A stretch of DNA of 64,000 nt from Chitinophaga niabensis. Lineage in GTDB: Bacteria > Bacteroidota > Bacteroidia > Chitinophagales > Chitinophagaceae. The stretch is from the NCBI RefSeq assembly GCF_039545795.1, contig NZ_CP154260.1:6143001-6207000 (forward strand), given 5' to 3'. The translations under genes were made by a program, and so were the position numbers. The notes below the pieces were generated by a model. That model saw only the letters and a program-made list of their open reading frames with translations, searched no databases and was not told the origin of the DNA. Positions 8,821-17,322 of the stretch are shown here, piece by piece. Position 1 is the first letter of the stretch. Each line of letters opens with the position of its first letter.

Positions 8821-9168
8821 TTAATCTTTATCGGCAGGCCCGAGCGATAACATGATACTGCTGATGACAGACAATACCACACTAAAGATCAACGCCCACC
8901 AGAAATTATCTACCTTAAATCCTTTCACCAGGCTGCTGGCCCAGAGCACGATGAGTGCATTGATCACCAACAAAAAAAGGCCCAGCGTTACAATGGTAAC
9001 AGGCAGGGTGAGGATCACCAATACCGGCTTCACGAGTAAATTGAGCAAACCTAAAACGATTGCCAGGAGCAGCGCAGAAGTGAAACTGGCCAGCTTAACG
9101 CCCGGTAACAAATAGGCCGTTAAGAGCGCCGCTAATGCTGTAACGAGGATGCGGATAAGTATTCCCAT
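8821..9168 (-). CDS. YvlD/phage-holin-family small membrane protein (PF04020 type)
   Basis: The 115-residue protein has four predicted membrane helices that fill almost its whole length. The N-terminal LVTALAALLTAYLLPGV and the central GLLNLLVKPVLVILTLP are the recognisable family segments. Despite the holin family name, these are chromosomal membrane proteins of unknown function, often linked to envelope stress. It is a lone leftward gene whose stop abuts the D-aminoacylase stop. Confidence 0.85.
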   Translation of the reverse strand: MGILIRILVTALAALLTAYLLPGVKLASFTSALLLAIVLGLLNLLVKPVLVILTLPVTIVTLGLFLLVINALIVLWASSLVKGFKVDNFWWALIFSVVLSVISSIMLSLGPADKD

Positions 9169-9233
9169 GGTAGAACGCGATTAAAATACTGTCATCAAAT
9201 TACGCAAAAAGCATGCTGAATGTTCACCGCTGA

Positions 9234-10517
9234 TCAGATCACAATCAGCTCGTAAAAGTCCTCCTTGTTATAATATTGCTGCGCAAGTTGTTGTAACTCA
9301 GCGGCAGTGATGGTTTTTATGATGCGGATATTATTATAGAAATAATTTTCATCGAGGTCGTTCAGGATCAGATTTTTCCAACGCTGGATCACATGGAAAG
9401 CACCATCCAGATCACCCAGGATAGATCCGATCATGAAATTGCGCACGAGGCTCAACTCTTCTTCCGGGATCTCTTCATTTTTCAAGCGTTCCATTTCTTT
9501 ATACACTTCTGCAACCGTTGCTTCACAAACATCGCGGCCGGCTTCGGTTTGGATATTGACACCACTCACCTGGCGGAAGTTGTAGATCTGGGAATGGATG
9601 CCGTAAGTATATCCTTTTTCTTCACGGATATTGCTCATGAGCCTTGATCCGAAATAACCACCGAAAATGGTATTCAGTACAAGCATCTTTCCAAAATCAG
9701 GATGGTAGCGGTTGGGAAATGGCCTTGCTATACGCACTGCACCCTGTACGCCATTCTCATCATTGAAGATGCGGAACTTCTTTTCCTCAGCTGGTAAAAC
9801 GGGCAACTCCGGGCGCAGGATCACTTCCTCCCCATTCCATTTTGTACTGCCGAAATATTGATTCAGCAGGGGAATGATATTCGCAGGCAGGTTGCCGGCA
9901 ATGAAGATCTTACAGTTGTTGTACGTGTAGTGTTTTTTATAGAATGCTTTCAAAGACTCCGTCTGCAAAGCATCATAGGCCAGCATATTACTAACGCGGC
10001 CGTATGGATGAAATTCTCCGAAGAGGAATTTATCGATGTGGCGGTTGGCTACAAAGTCGCACTTGGTGAGGTTCACTGCCAGCTTTTGCTTCATGTTCTG
10101 CACAAAGGTGCTCAGTTCTTCTTCCGGGAAAACGGGATCGAGTATTACTTCCTGTAAAACCGGTAACAGATCGGCGGTATGTTTGGTAAGGCAGTGCAGC
10201 GTATAGGTGGCATTTTCATGAAAGCAGGCCCTGTTGAGGTAAGCTCCATAGTATTCGGCCGCTTCATTGATCTCCAAAGCAGAGCGTTTGCTGGTGCCGT
10301 TCTTCATGAGGAAGTTGGTGGCGGAAGCAATGAGGTTTTCCGTTTCAAACCAGCTGCCGGCAGGGAACACGAGTTCCAGCTGCAGGGTTTCCTGTTCTTC
10401 TGAACGGATCACGTATACGGGGATGCCATTATCCAGATTAAACTTCTCATATGGCTTGAGCAATATTTCAAAATCTACTGCATCTTTTATAGCGGGTGCC
10501 TGACTTCTGTTGACCAT
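9234..10517 (-). CDS. M16-family peptidase subunit, non-catalytic (no HxxEH)
   Basis: The 427-residue protein has two LuxS/MPP-like halves. Where the zinc motif HxxEH should be (about residues 60-70, after AGSWFETENLIASATNFL) it has no such histidines, so it cannot bind the catalytic zinc. The second half keeps the substrate-binding segment FGSRLMSNIREEKGYTYGI, typical of the partner subunit in two-chain M16 peptidases. It begins 9 bases after the catalytic subunit ends and is translated after it. It probably forms a heterodimer that degrades peptides, as in mitochondrial processing peptidase-like pairs. No signal peptide is seen, so the cellular site is uncertain. Confidence 0.9.
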   Translation of the reverse strand: MVNRSQAPAIKDAVDFEILLKPYEKFNLDNGIPVYVIRSEEQETLQLELVFPAGSWFETENLIASATNFLMKNGTSKRSALEINEAAEYYGAYLNRACFHENATYTLHCLTKHTADLLPVLQEVILDPVFPEEELSTFVQNMKQKLAVNLTKCDFVANRHIDKFLFGEFHPYGRVSNMLAYDALQTESLKAFYKKHYTYNNCKIFIAGNLPANIIPLLNQYFGSTKWNGEEVILRPELPVLPAEEKKFRIFNDENGVQGAVRIARPFPNRYHPDFGKMLVLNTIFGGYFGSRLMSNIREEKGYTYGIHSQIYNFRQVSGVNIQTEAGRDVCEATVAEVYKEMERLKNEEIPEEELSLVRNFMIGSILGDLDGAFHVIQRWKNLILNDLDENYFYNNIRIIKTITAAELQQLAQQYYNKEDFYELIVI

Positions 10518-10526
10518 AATTTGTTC

Positions 10527-11765
10527 TTAGTTTCCTGCGTAATAGTGAATGGTGTTGGAGTTCTTTTCGTCAAAGATGATCTTTGCTTCTCTGTGGATGT
10601 CTTCTTTTGTTACGCGTTCGTAGTTTTCGAATTCTTTGTTCATGAAAGCTGCATCGCCTAAGAGTTCATAAAAGGCGAGGTTGTTAGCGCGGCTTAATAA
10701 ACCCATGTCTTCAAAAGCCAGCATGCTTTCCACGCGGTTTTTCACTTTCTGCAATTCTCTTTCCGGGATGATGTTCTGTTGCAGTTTTTCCAGTTCTTCC
10801 TGTACACCTTTTTCTGCATCCTTCATTTTAACCCCTTTTACCAGTTTGCCTTCTATGCAAAGTAAACCAGCGTCTATGCTGCCAAAATGATAACAATCGA
10901 TGTTGCTGAAAAGTTTCTTCTCTTTCACCAATACCTGGTGCAAACGGGAAGAGCCGCCACCGCTGAGGATGTCTGAAATAAGGTCTGCTGCATAATAACG
11001 CTGATCGTTCCGCGGGTAAATATGATAGGCTTTATACAGTGCGTCTAATGGCACTTTTGCTTTTACTTCCAGGAAGTTAGCCGTTTGCTGCGGAGGTTCC
11101 ACGGGAAGGCTGCGTACATACTTTTCTCCGGAAGGGATATCCCCGAACCATTTCTCCGCCAGGGCTTTCACCTGTTCTGTGGTCACTTTGCCGGCCACAA
11201 CCAGGATGGCATTAACGGGGCGGTAATGACGGAAAAAGAAGTTCTTTACATCTTCCAGCTGGGCATTTTCAATATGGGACAATTCCTTTCCGATGGTTTG
11301 CCAGCGGTAAGGATGGCTGGTGTAGGACAATGCCCTCAGCTTATGGCCCACATCTCCGTAAGGTTTGTTGATGTAATGCTCCTTGAATTCTTCGGTTACC
11401 ACTTTCCGCTGTACTTCCAGGCTCTTTTCTGAAAAGGCGAGGGACAACATCCGGTCGCTTTCCAGCCAGAAGGCTGTTTCCAGGTTTTCGGCAGGTAATT
11501 CTATGTAGTAATTGGTAAGGTCGTTAGTGGTGAAAGCGTTGTTTTCCCCGCCTGCCATTTGCAGGGGTTCGTCATACTCCGGGATGTTCACGGAACCGCC
11601 AAACATCAGGTGTTCAAATAAATGCGCAAAGCCGGTCTGTTGAGGATTTTCATCACGGGCGCCCACATCATACAGCACATTTACAACAGCCATAGGGGTT
11701 GTATTATCTTCATGAACAATCACACGCAGCCCGTTATCTAAAGTGAATCTATTAAAATGGATCAT
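10527..11765 (-). CDS. M16-family zinc peptidase, catalytic subunit
   Basis: The 412-residue protein carries the inverted zinc motif HLFEH at residues 48-52 in TGFAHLFEHLMFGGS. The third ligand is expected in VVTEEFKEH near residue 125, the normal 70-80 residue spacing. The second half includes DILSGGGSSRLHQVLVKEKKL, the usual substrate-contact region. It is the first gene of a two-gene leftward operon with the zinc-less partner. Such pairs degrade or process short peptides. No export signal is visible. Confidence 0.93.
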   Translation of the reverse strand: MIHFNRFTLDNGLRVIVHEDNTTPMAVVNVLYDVGARDENPQQTGFAHLFEHLMFGGSVNIPEYDEPLQMAGGENNAFTTNDLTNYYIELPAENLETAFWLESDRMLSLAFSEKSLEVQRKVVTEEFKEHYINKPYGDVGHKLRALSYTSHPYRWQTIGKELSHIENAQLEDVKNFFFRHYRPVNAILVVAGKVTTEQVKALAEKWFGDIPSGEKYVRSLPVEPPQQTANFLEVKAKVPLDALYKAYHIYPRNDQRYYAADLISDILSGGGSSRLHQVLVKEKKLFSNIDCYHFGSIDAGLLCIEGKLVKGVKMKDAEKGVQEELEKLQQNIIPERELQKVKNRVESMLAFEDMGLLSRANNLAFYELLGDAAFMNKEFENYERVTKEDIHREAKIIFDEKNSNTIHYYAGN

Positions 11766-11843
11766 ATCTGTCTTTGACTGAAAAATAAGAAAATGCTCTG
11801 GTGATCAAACCAAAACGGGCAAATTTACGATAAAAGGCATTAG

Positions 11844-13061
11844 CTACAATATGCTGCGGATGGGCAGCTTTTTCAGCATCAGTTCCCCGTCCCGCATAAT
11901 GAGCAGGGTTGGGCGGGTGCCGATGTTCTTCAGGAGGTCCCTGTAGATCTGGAGGTTGGTGGTGAAATTGTTGTTCACGGCCAGTACAAAATCCCCTCTT
12001 TTAAAGCCGGCTTTTTCTGCCGGGGAGTTCCTGATCACGTCTGTAACCTCAATACGGTTGTCTATCAGGTAGATGATCAGGCCGGTATAGGAATAGTCGA
12101 ACTGGTCCCTGAAGTGAGTATTGGGCATGAGGTGAATTTCCTTGCGAGCGTAATTGAGGGTGAGATTAAAACGCCTGAGCAGGTCGTTCCCGATCATCCC
12201 GGCCAGGGAAGGATAGGAAGTGATATTGGTAACATCGTCAAACAGATAGGTTGGTACATTCCGGAAGGTGTAGTTGCCTATTCTGAATTCGTTCATGGTA
12301 GTGATGTACATCTGCATTTTACCTCCCAGGCCCTGTGCTTCCGTGGGGATCACTTTGACTTTGCGTTTCACCAGCAGGCTGCTGTCTTTCACAAACTGGG
12401 TGCTGAGCAGTAAACACATCCCGGCGCCGGTATCAAAATAGTACCGGTGATTAACATTTCGTTTTCCGCTGCGGAGGGGGGAATTTACTACGGGAATGAA
12501 AGTAAGATTGGGCTTCATGAGGTAACCACCACGGGGGTATTTAAACTTTCCCTGGGTATAGATCAGGATCTCTTCTTTGTCGTAATCGATCTGCACCACA
12601 TACCTGCTCAATATGCTGTAGCCCATGATCCCATCTATCTGGATGCCGTATACCTGGCTGATCAGTTCATAGTCATTCACATGAAAATCCAGGCTATCCA
12701 CATCCAGGCCTGGCAGATGGAGGGTATTATCCAGCGCAAAGGAGATGTTTTTGCTGGCTCCCAACCCGCGGACGATCTTATCGGAAGGGGTGAGCTTTAC
12801 GCCCAGGGCTATACAGGTTGCGGTATCCAGGGAAATCCCGGCGCTGCCGGTATCCAGGAGGAACTGCAGGGTGTCCTTGTAGTCGTTCAGCTGTGCGGAA
12901 ATCACAACTACACCTCCGTAATACTGTTTAAAAGGGAAACGAGTGATCAGCCTGGCTTCAGGCTCGACAGATGGTGCATTTTCTTTTTCCTGGGCACGGA
13001 CTCCAACGTTACAGATCGACAGGCAGAGAACAAAAACGTGAAACAGGTTATGGATTCGCAT
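11844..13061 (-). CDS. Secreted two-lobed retropepsin-like aspartic protease with C-terminal PDZ domain
   Basis: The 405-residue protein has a signal peptide (residues 1-23). Two retropepsin-type half-sites follow: LLDTGSAG with Asp70 and YFDTGAGMC with Asp210, each followed by a hydrophobic flap-type region. IDGIMGYSIL and LAGMIGNDLLRRF are the conserved I-x-G-x-x-G strands after each lobe. A PDZ-like domain closes the chain (about 325-395, with SPAEKAGFKRGDFVLAVN). Having both catalytic aspartates on one chain suggests an intramolecular pseudo-dimer. The substrate is unknown. It is divergent from mqnC. Confidence 0.87.
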   Translation of the reverse strand: MRIHNLFHVFVLCLSICNVGVRAQEKENAPSVEPEARLITRFPFKQYYGGVVVISAQLNDYKDTLQFLLDTGSAGISLDTATCIALGVKLTPSDKIVRGLGASKNISFALDNTLHLPGLDVDSLDFHVNDYELISQVYGIQIDGIMGYSILSRYVVQIDYDKEEILIYTQGKFKYPRGGYLMKPNLTFIPVVNSPLRSGKRNVNHRYYFDTGAGMCLLLSTQFVKDSSLLVKRKVKVIPTEAQGLGGKMQMYITTMNEFRIGNYTFRNVPTYLFDDVTNITSYPSLAGMIGNDLLRRFNLTLNYARKEIHLMPNTHFRDQFDYSYTGLIIYLIDNRIEVTDVIRNSPAEKAGFKRGDFVLAVNNNFTTNLQIYRDLLKNIGTRPTLLIMRDGELMLKKLPIRSIL

Positions 13062-13176
13062 AAGCTATGATGCCGGGCATCCTCATTTACCTAAATTTAA
13101 CATTTAAGTTCGTTTGTTGTACGGCTATTTGGTATAAACGGCAAAATAGTTCCCCGGATAACATTTGCACTTTCCT

Positions 13177-13184
13177 TACCTTTG
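13177..13184 (+). promoter_or_regulatory. -7 promoter element of mqnC
   Basis: TACCTTTG fits TAnnTTTG and stands 7 bases before the mqnC ATG at 13192, giving a nearly leaderless transcript. No TTG at the usual distance was found. Confidence 0.45.
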
Positions 13185-13191
13185 TTTTAAG

Positions 13192-14316
13192 ATGCAATTA
13201 CAGGATTTATACAAAAGGGCGCAACAGTTTGAGTTTCTAACGGCAGAGGAAGGGGTGTATATGTTCGAACACGCTCCCCTGGCGGAACTGATGGAGATCG
13301 CCAATGAATTAAGGAAGCAGCAGGTGCCTCATGGCAAGGTGACCTGGCAGATAGACCGGAACGTAAATACCACCAACGTTTGCACGGCTAATTGCAAGTT
13401 CTGCAATTTCTACCGCATACCCGGCCATAAGGATGCTTACATCACTGAAATAGACGAATATAAACGCAAAATTGAGGAAACCGTTAAGTATGGCGGAGAC
13501 CAATTGCTTTTGCAGGGCGGCCACCATCCTGAACTGGGCCTCAGCTTTTATACCAACCTGTTCCGTGAGTTGAAACGCCTGTATCCTGATGTTCGTTTGC
13601 ACACACTTGGCCCTCCCGAAGTAGCACATATCACCAAACTGGAAAAAAGCACCCACATTGAAGTGCTGAAAGCTTTGCAGGAAGCGGGTATGGACAGCCT
13701 TCCCGGAGCCGGAGCAGAGATCCTGAACGATCGTGTGCGCCGCCTCATTTCCAAAGGAAAATGCGGTGCGCAGGAATGGCTGGATGTAATGCGTGCAGCG
13801 CATAAACTCAATATTGCTTCTTCAGGCACCATGATGTTCGGGCATGTGGAAACTGTGCTGGAACGTTTTGAACACCTGGTGGCTATCCGCCAGGTACAAA
13901 GCGAAAAACCGGAAGGGCATTATGGTTTCACAGCTTTTATTCCCTGGACCTTCCAGGATGTGGATACCCTGCTCTCCAGGATCCGTGGCGTGCATAATAT
14001 GACCACTTCAGAAGAATATATCCGCATGATCGCTATGAGCCGCATCATGTTGCCCAATATCAAAAACATACAGGCTTCCTGGCTTACGGTAGGTAAATCT
14101 GTAGCACAATTATGCCTGCATGCAGGTGCCAATGACTTTGGTTCTATTATGATCGAAGAAAATGTGGTATCAGCAGCCGGTGCCCCTCACCGCTTTACTT
14201 ATAAAAGCATACAGGATGCCATCCGGGAAGCAGGTTTTGAACCACAGCTCCGCACACAACTTTATCAGTTCCGGGAGATCCCGCAGCAGATAGAAGAACA
14301 GGTGATCAATTACTAA
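13192..14316 (+). CDS. mqnC: Cyclic dehypoxanthinyl futalosine synthase (radical SAM)
   Basis: The roughly 374-residue protein carries the radical SAM cluster motif as CTANCKFC, cysteines 64, 68 and 71. LLQGGHHPEL, LPGAGAEIL and SSGTMMFGHVET are typical of MqnC. It catalyses cyclisation of dehypoxanthinyl futalosine in the futalosine route to menaquinone. SWLTVGK and AGANDFGSIMIEENVVSAAG near the end separate it from MqnE and from the CofH family. The start at 13192 is chosen over 13165 because the promoter box lies between them. It stands alone here, so the other mqn genes must lie elsewhere. It is followed by a long structured inverted repeat. Confidence 0.95.
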   Translation: MQLQDLYKRAQQFEFLTAEEGVYMFEHAPLAELMEIANELRKQQVPHGKVTWQIDRNVNTTNVCTANCKFCNFYRIPGHKDAYITEIDEYKRKIEETVKYGGDQLLLQGGHHPELGLSFYTNLFRELKRLYPDVRLHTLGPPEVAHITKLEKSTHIEVLKALQEAGMDSLPGAGAEILNDRVRRLISKGKCGAQEWLDVMRAAHKLNIASSGTMMFGHVETVLERFEHLVAIRQVQSEKPEGHYGFTAFIPWTFQDVDTLLSRIRGVHNMTTSEEYIRMIAMSRIMLPNIKNIQASWLTVGKSVAQLCLHAGANDFGSIMIEENVVSAAGAPHRFTYKSIQDAIREAGFEPQLRTQLYQFREIPQQIEEQVINY

Positions 14317-14326
14317 TCCACTATAT

Positions 14327-14436
14327 AAAAGGGACTGTCAAAAGTAATTTTACCTGATTTTTTTCGGGTACCTGATGGGGAGAATTTCCGTTATGCAATT
14401 CTCAAGCCCATCAAATTACTTTTGACAGCTCCTTTT
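14327..14436. repeat. Imperfect terminal inverted repeat with three-way-junction folding (MITE-like or terminator)
   Basis: The arms 14327-14350 and 14413-14436 are inverted copies of about 24 bases with two mismatches. Their core is 16 perfect base pairs (14335-14350 with 14413-14428). Inside are two further hairpins. One is 14351-14357 with 14364-14370, seven pairs with a T6 loop. The other is 14373-14386 with 14397-14413, two blocks of seven pairs with a 3-base bulge. The outer arm ends in a T run at 14433-14438. The arms resemble insertion-sequence ends, suggesting a non-autonomous element. A rho-independent terminator for mqnC is the simpler alternative. Confidence 0.6.
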
Positions 14437-14537
14437 TTCATTCCTTTAACAGTTCCCCCAAAGTATTGTTAATTCACCCTACCCCATGTATCTTTTGCTG
14501 CTCTTTCTCCGTCTAATCAATATAAAAACTCCAGACG

Positions 14538-15179
14538 ATGATGAAACAGATGAAAATATTAACCGTGGTGGTGCTCTCAGGCCTGGCGTTATTCCTCTCA
14601 GCCTGTTCAAGCACCAAAGTGACTTCTTCCTGGAAAGAACCGGAAACATCTTTAAGTCCTGATCAGAAGATCATGGTACTGGGACTGGTGCAGGACCGGC
14701 AGGGTGCTTTGCAGGCAAAGATGGAAGAAGAAATGGTAGCCGCATTGAAACAAAAGGGATATAATGCTGTATCCGCTTATGAAACATACGGCCCGAAAAC
14801 TTTTAAAGGATTGAAGGAAGAAAAAGCCATGAACATGATCCGCAAAAAAGATGTGGACCAGGTGCTCACGATCGTAATGCTGGATAAGTCCAAAGAAAAG
14901 AATTACGTGCCGGGCAGGACGATGTTCTACCGTCCTTATTATGGTGGCTGGTGGTCTTATTATGGAAGTATGTACAACCGTATTTATGAACCGGGGTATT
15001 ATACAACCAACACCAAGTACTTCCTTGAAAGTAATTTATACAGCATGAAGAACAAACAATTGCTTTATTCTGTGCGTACCGAAACCTTTGACCCGTCTTC
15101 CGCAGCCAGAATGGCCGTGGTGTATACGCAACAAGTGGTGAAGGATATGACCAAACAGCAATTGATCACGCAACGTTAG
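14538..15179 (+). CDS. DUF4136-like lipoprotein
   Basis: The 213-residue protein has a lipoprotein signal peptide with lipobox LSAC, with acylated Cys near residue 23, then SSTKVTSSWKEPE. The region to about residue 130 has the alternating helix/strand pattern of DUF4136-type lipoproteins (KIMVLGLVQDRQ, DVDQVLTIVMLDK). A Tyr/Gly-rich insert (YRPYYGGWWSYYGSMYNR) and a strand pair (KYFLESNLYSMKNKQLLYSVRTET) follow. The function is unknown. It is monocistronic: the structured repeat lies upstream and a strong hairpin downstream. Confidence 0.72.
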   Translation: MMKQMKILTVVVLSGLALFLSACSSTKVTSSWKEPETSLSPDQKIMVLGLVQDRQGALQAKMEEEMVAALKQKGYNAVSAYETYGPKTFKGLKEEKAMNMIRKKDVDQVLTIVMLDKSKEKNYVPGRTMFYRPYYGGWWSYYGSMYNRIYEPGYYTTNTKYFLESNLYSMKNKQLLYSVRTETFDPSSAARMAVVYTQQVVKDMTKQQLITQR

Positions 15180-15207
15180 TAGTAGTACAGTACCGTCATA
15201 ATCAAAA

Positions 15208-15241
15208 CAACAGGTGATCTGCAAAAGCGGATCGCCTGTTG
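15208..15241. terminator. Hairpin after the lipoprotein gene
   Basis: Fifteen paired positions (15208-15222 with 15227-15241, two G-T pairs) enclose an AAAA loop. The T tail on the plus strand is weak (CCGTTTAA). It separates the lipoprotein from the acetyltransferase, and its right arm overlaps the likely -33 element of the latter. Confidence 0.7.
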
Positions 15242-15268
15242 CCGTTTAAGGGGATATATGTATTTTTG
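15239..15268 (+). promoter_or_regulatory. Promoter of the acetyltransferase gene
   Basis: TTG at 15239-15241, a 19-base spacer and TATTTTTG at 15261-15268 match the Bacteroidota -33/-7 pattern. The ATG at 15280 follows after 11 bases, a very short leader. Confidence 0.6.
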
Positions 15269-15279
15269 ACGGGAAGATT

Positions 15280-15822
15280 ATGCTGGAACTACCTGTAAAC
15301 GATACCACCCTGTTAAGACAATTACAGCCTGAACACGCTCCTGACTTGTTTTTTGCGGTTAATACATCCCGTAAACAGTTGCGTAAATATCTGCCCTGGG
15401 TGGATTATAATACAACAGAAGAACATTCTCTCCGCTTCATTGAACTCATGTTGCGCAAAGCAAATGAGCAGGATGCAATTGCCTTTGGAATATGGCATGG
15501 TGGCCGGCTTTGCGGGGTTCTTGACTTGCACGACTGGGACCATCCGCTGCAAAAAGCAGAGATCGGTTATTGGCTCATGGAATCATTCCAGGGAAAAGGA
15601 ATTGTTACTAATAGTTGCAGAAGCCTTATCAGCTATGCGTTTGCGGCACTCCGGCTGAATAAGGTAGAGATCCGTTTTGTGTTGCAGAACGAGAAAAGCG
15701 CCCAGATCCCCATCAAACTGGGCTTTTCCAAAGAAGGTATATTACGCCAGAGCGCCAAGCTCCACGGCCATTACGTGGATATGGTAGTGATGGGGATGCT
15801 GCGCCGTGACTGGAAATATTAA
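15280..15822 (+). CDS. GNAT-family N-acetyltransferase (RimJ/RimL-like)
   Basis: The 180-residue protein has the GNAT fold of the ribosomal-protein acetyltransferase group. The N-terminal LLRQLQPEHAPDLFFAVN, the acetyl-CoA binding segment EIGYWLMESFQGKGIVT (about residues 89-105) with the Q-x-x-G-x pattern, and the ending LNKVEIRFVLQNEKSAQIPIK are all typical. It would acetylate an N-terminal or side-chain amine; the target is unknown. Its stop codon shares the tetranucleotide TTAA with the convergent gene. Confidence 0.9.
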   Translation: MLELPVNDTTLLRQLQPEHAPDLFFAVNTSRKQLRKYLPWVDYNTTEEHSLRFIELMLRKANEQDAIAFGIWHGGRLCGVLDLHDWDHPLQKAEIGYWLMESFQGKGIVTNSCRSLISYAFAALRLNKVEIRFVLQNEKSAQIPIKLGFSKEGILRQSAKLHGHYVDMVVMGMLRRDWKY

Positions 15823-16712
15823 ACATCACAGATCAGGATAGCATCTTTAAGGGATGCCAGTTTATCTTCCCGTTTAGGAATGAACTCCTGTGCTACGAAT
15901 CCTTTAAAACCAGTGTCTACCACCGCCTGCATAATAGCGGGATAAAACAGCTCCTGTGTTTTATCTATTTCATTCCGGCCGGGAACTCCGCCAGTATGGT
16001 AATGCGCAATGTATTGCTGGTTTTCGCGGATGGTGCGGATCACGTCTCCTTCCATGATCTGCATGTGATAGATGTCATATAAAAGTTTGAAATGCTCGGA
16101 GCCGATGGCTTTGCAAAGTTCCACACCCCATGCGGTACGGTCGCATTGATAATCCGGGTGGTTCACTTTACTGTTGAGCAATTCCATCACCAGCGTCACC
16201 TTTTTCTTTTCTGCATACCCCATGATCTTCTTCAGGCCGGTGGCGCAGTTTTCCAGTCCCTGCTGATCACTCATGCCGCCGCGGTTTCCGGAAAAGCAGA
16301 TGAGGTTGGTGAATCCGGCGTTGGCGGTTTCATCGATCAGGTGTTCAAAATAGGTCACCAGCTTATCGTGATGCTCCGGGCGGTTCCAGCCTTTGGTGAT
16401 ACCCCATTCTTTACCATTGGATGCTACCATGGCGCAGGTGAGGTCGTATTTCTTAAGGGTAGCAAAGTCTTCCGGGCTGGCCAGGTCGATAGATGCGATG
16501 CCTATTTCTTTGGATGCCTTGCAGAGCTCGTCCAGCGGGATACCATTATAGCACCATCTGCAAACGGAGTGGTTTACTTTTCCTTTGAGTTTTGCGTCCA
16601 TTGCCTGCTCATGCGCGGATACGCGGTTTGTCAGGGAAGAAAGCGCTGTGCCTGCTAAAGCCATAGTTGCTACTTTTTTGATCGCATCTCTGCGGGAGTG
16701 ATTGTCTGCCAT
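15819..16712 (-). CDS. Tat-exported sugar phosphate isomerase/epimerase-like TIM-barrel protein
   Basis: The roughly 297-residue protein starts with a twin-arginine signal: HSRRDAIKKVATMALAGTALS, with RR at about residues 7-8. A xylose-isomerase-like TIM barrel follows, with VMELLNSKVNHPDYQCD, LLYDIYHMQIMEGDVIRTI (metal-ligand region) and FVAQEFIP. It is most similar to hydroxypyruvate isomerase-type proteins. I chose the start at 16712 because the 36 extra upstream residues would precede the Tat motif. The substrate is unknown. The overlapping stop with the acetyltransferase is 4 bases (TTAA). Confidence 0.87.
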   Translation of the reverse strand: MADNHSRRDAIKKVATMALAGTALSSLTNRVSAHEQAMDAKLKGKVNHSVCRWCYNGIPLDELCKASKEIGIASIDLASPEDFATLKKYDLTCAMVASNGKEWGITKGWNRPEHHDKLVTYFEHLIDETANAGFTNLICFSGNRGGMSDQQGLENCATGLKKIMGYAEKKKVTLVMELLNSKVNHPDYQCDRTAWGVELCKAIGSEHFKLLYDIYHMQIMEGDVIRTIRENQQYIAHYHTGGVPGRNEIDKTQELFYPAIMQAVVDTGFKGFVAQEFIPKREDKLASLKDAILICDV

Positions 16713-16934
16713 AAGTGGATCGGGTTTATCAGGGGTGAATTTAAGTGAAATTTTGTCTGTTTGCAAGCACCGTGGAAATACGTTTTTTTGAAAATAAGGA
16801 CAAACCGCATTCGAACGCAAACGCCTTATGGATAAGGGTTTATGATGTATGTTTCAGGGATTTGCTGGTTCTTATGCCCAGGGGGAGTAACATTTTGGTA
16901 GGTTATTTGATTATATATACAAAAGCATGTGTGT

Positions 16935-17255
16935 ATGGAAAGAAGAGTTACTCCCAGTTTAACACTTTGCCTGCTGATGGACCTGTTGGGTTGCGCCAGT
17001 TATGCAGTTCCGGTATTCGGGGAAGTGAGTGATGTAATTTGGGCGCCAATATCGGCTCTCATCTTTTACAAAATGTTCGGTGGGCCTATTGGCGGTTTCG
17101 GTGGCGTATTCAATTTCATTGAGGAGCTGTTCCCGGGACTCGATTTCATCCCCACTTTTACGATCAGCCGCCTTGTGGTGTACCTCACCAACCAGTGGCA
17201 GGAGAATCGTAAAAAGAACATTTTGAATGATTTCAGAGCCGGTAAACGGGCTTAA
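16935..17255 (+). CDS. Small conserved membrane protein of unknown function
   Basis: I do not recognise this protein of about 106 residues. Hydrophobic segments lie near residues 8-25 (LTLCLLMDLLGCASYAVPVF) and 35-55 (WAPISALIFYKMFGGP). A Gly/Phe-rich stretch (GGPIGGFGGVFNFIEELFPGLDF) is followed by an amphipathic tail ending in basic residues. A GTG at 16929 would add two residues; ATG at 16935 is preferred. The coding-like composition supports a real gene. It stands alone. Confidence 0.6.
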   Translation: MERRVTPSLTLCLLMDLLGCASYAVPVFGEVSDVIWAPISALIFYKMFGGPIGGFGGVFNFIEELFPGLDFIPTFTISRLVVYLTNQWQENRKKNILNDFRAGKRA

Positions 17256-17274
17256 ACCGGATTACATCTACTAA

Positions 17275-17298
17275 GTAAAGCCCCTACGGGGACTTTAG
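17275..17298. terminator. Weak hairpin between convergent genes
   Basis: TAAAGCCCC (17276-17284) pairs with GGGG-A-CTTTA (17288-17297) around a TAC loop with one bulged A. No clear T tail follows, so termination is uncertain. Confidence 0.4.
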
Positions 17299-17322
17299 CG
17301 TGATCATTGTGCTGCAGGAAGA

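Noticed and set aside
8821..9168. Phage remnant suggested by holin-family hits (also 44830-45237)
   Set aside because: Both are chromosomal membrane families; there are no phage structural or lysis genes nearby.
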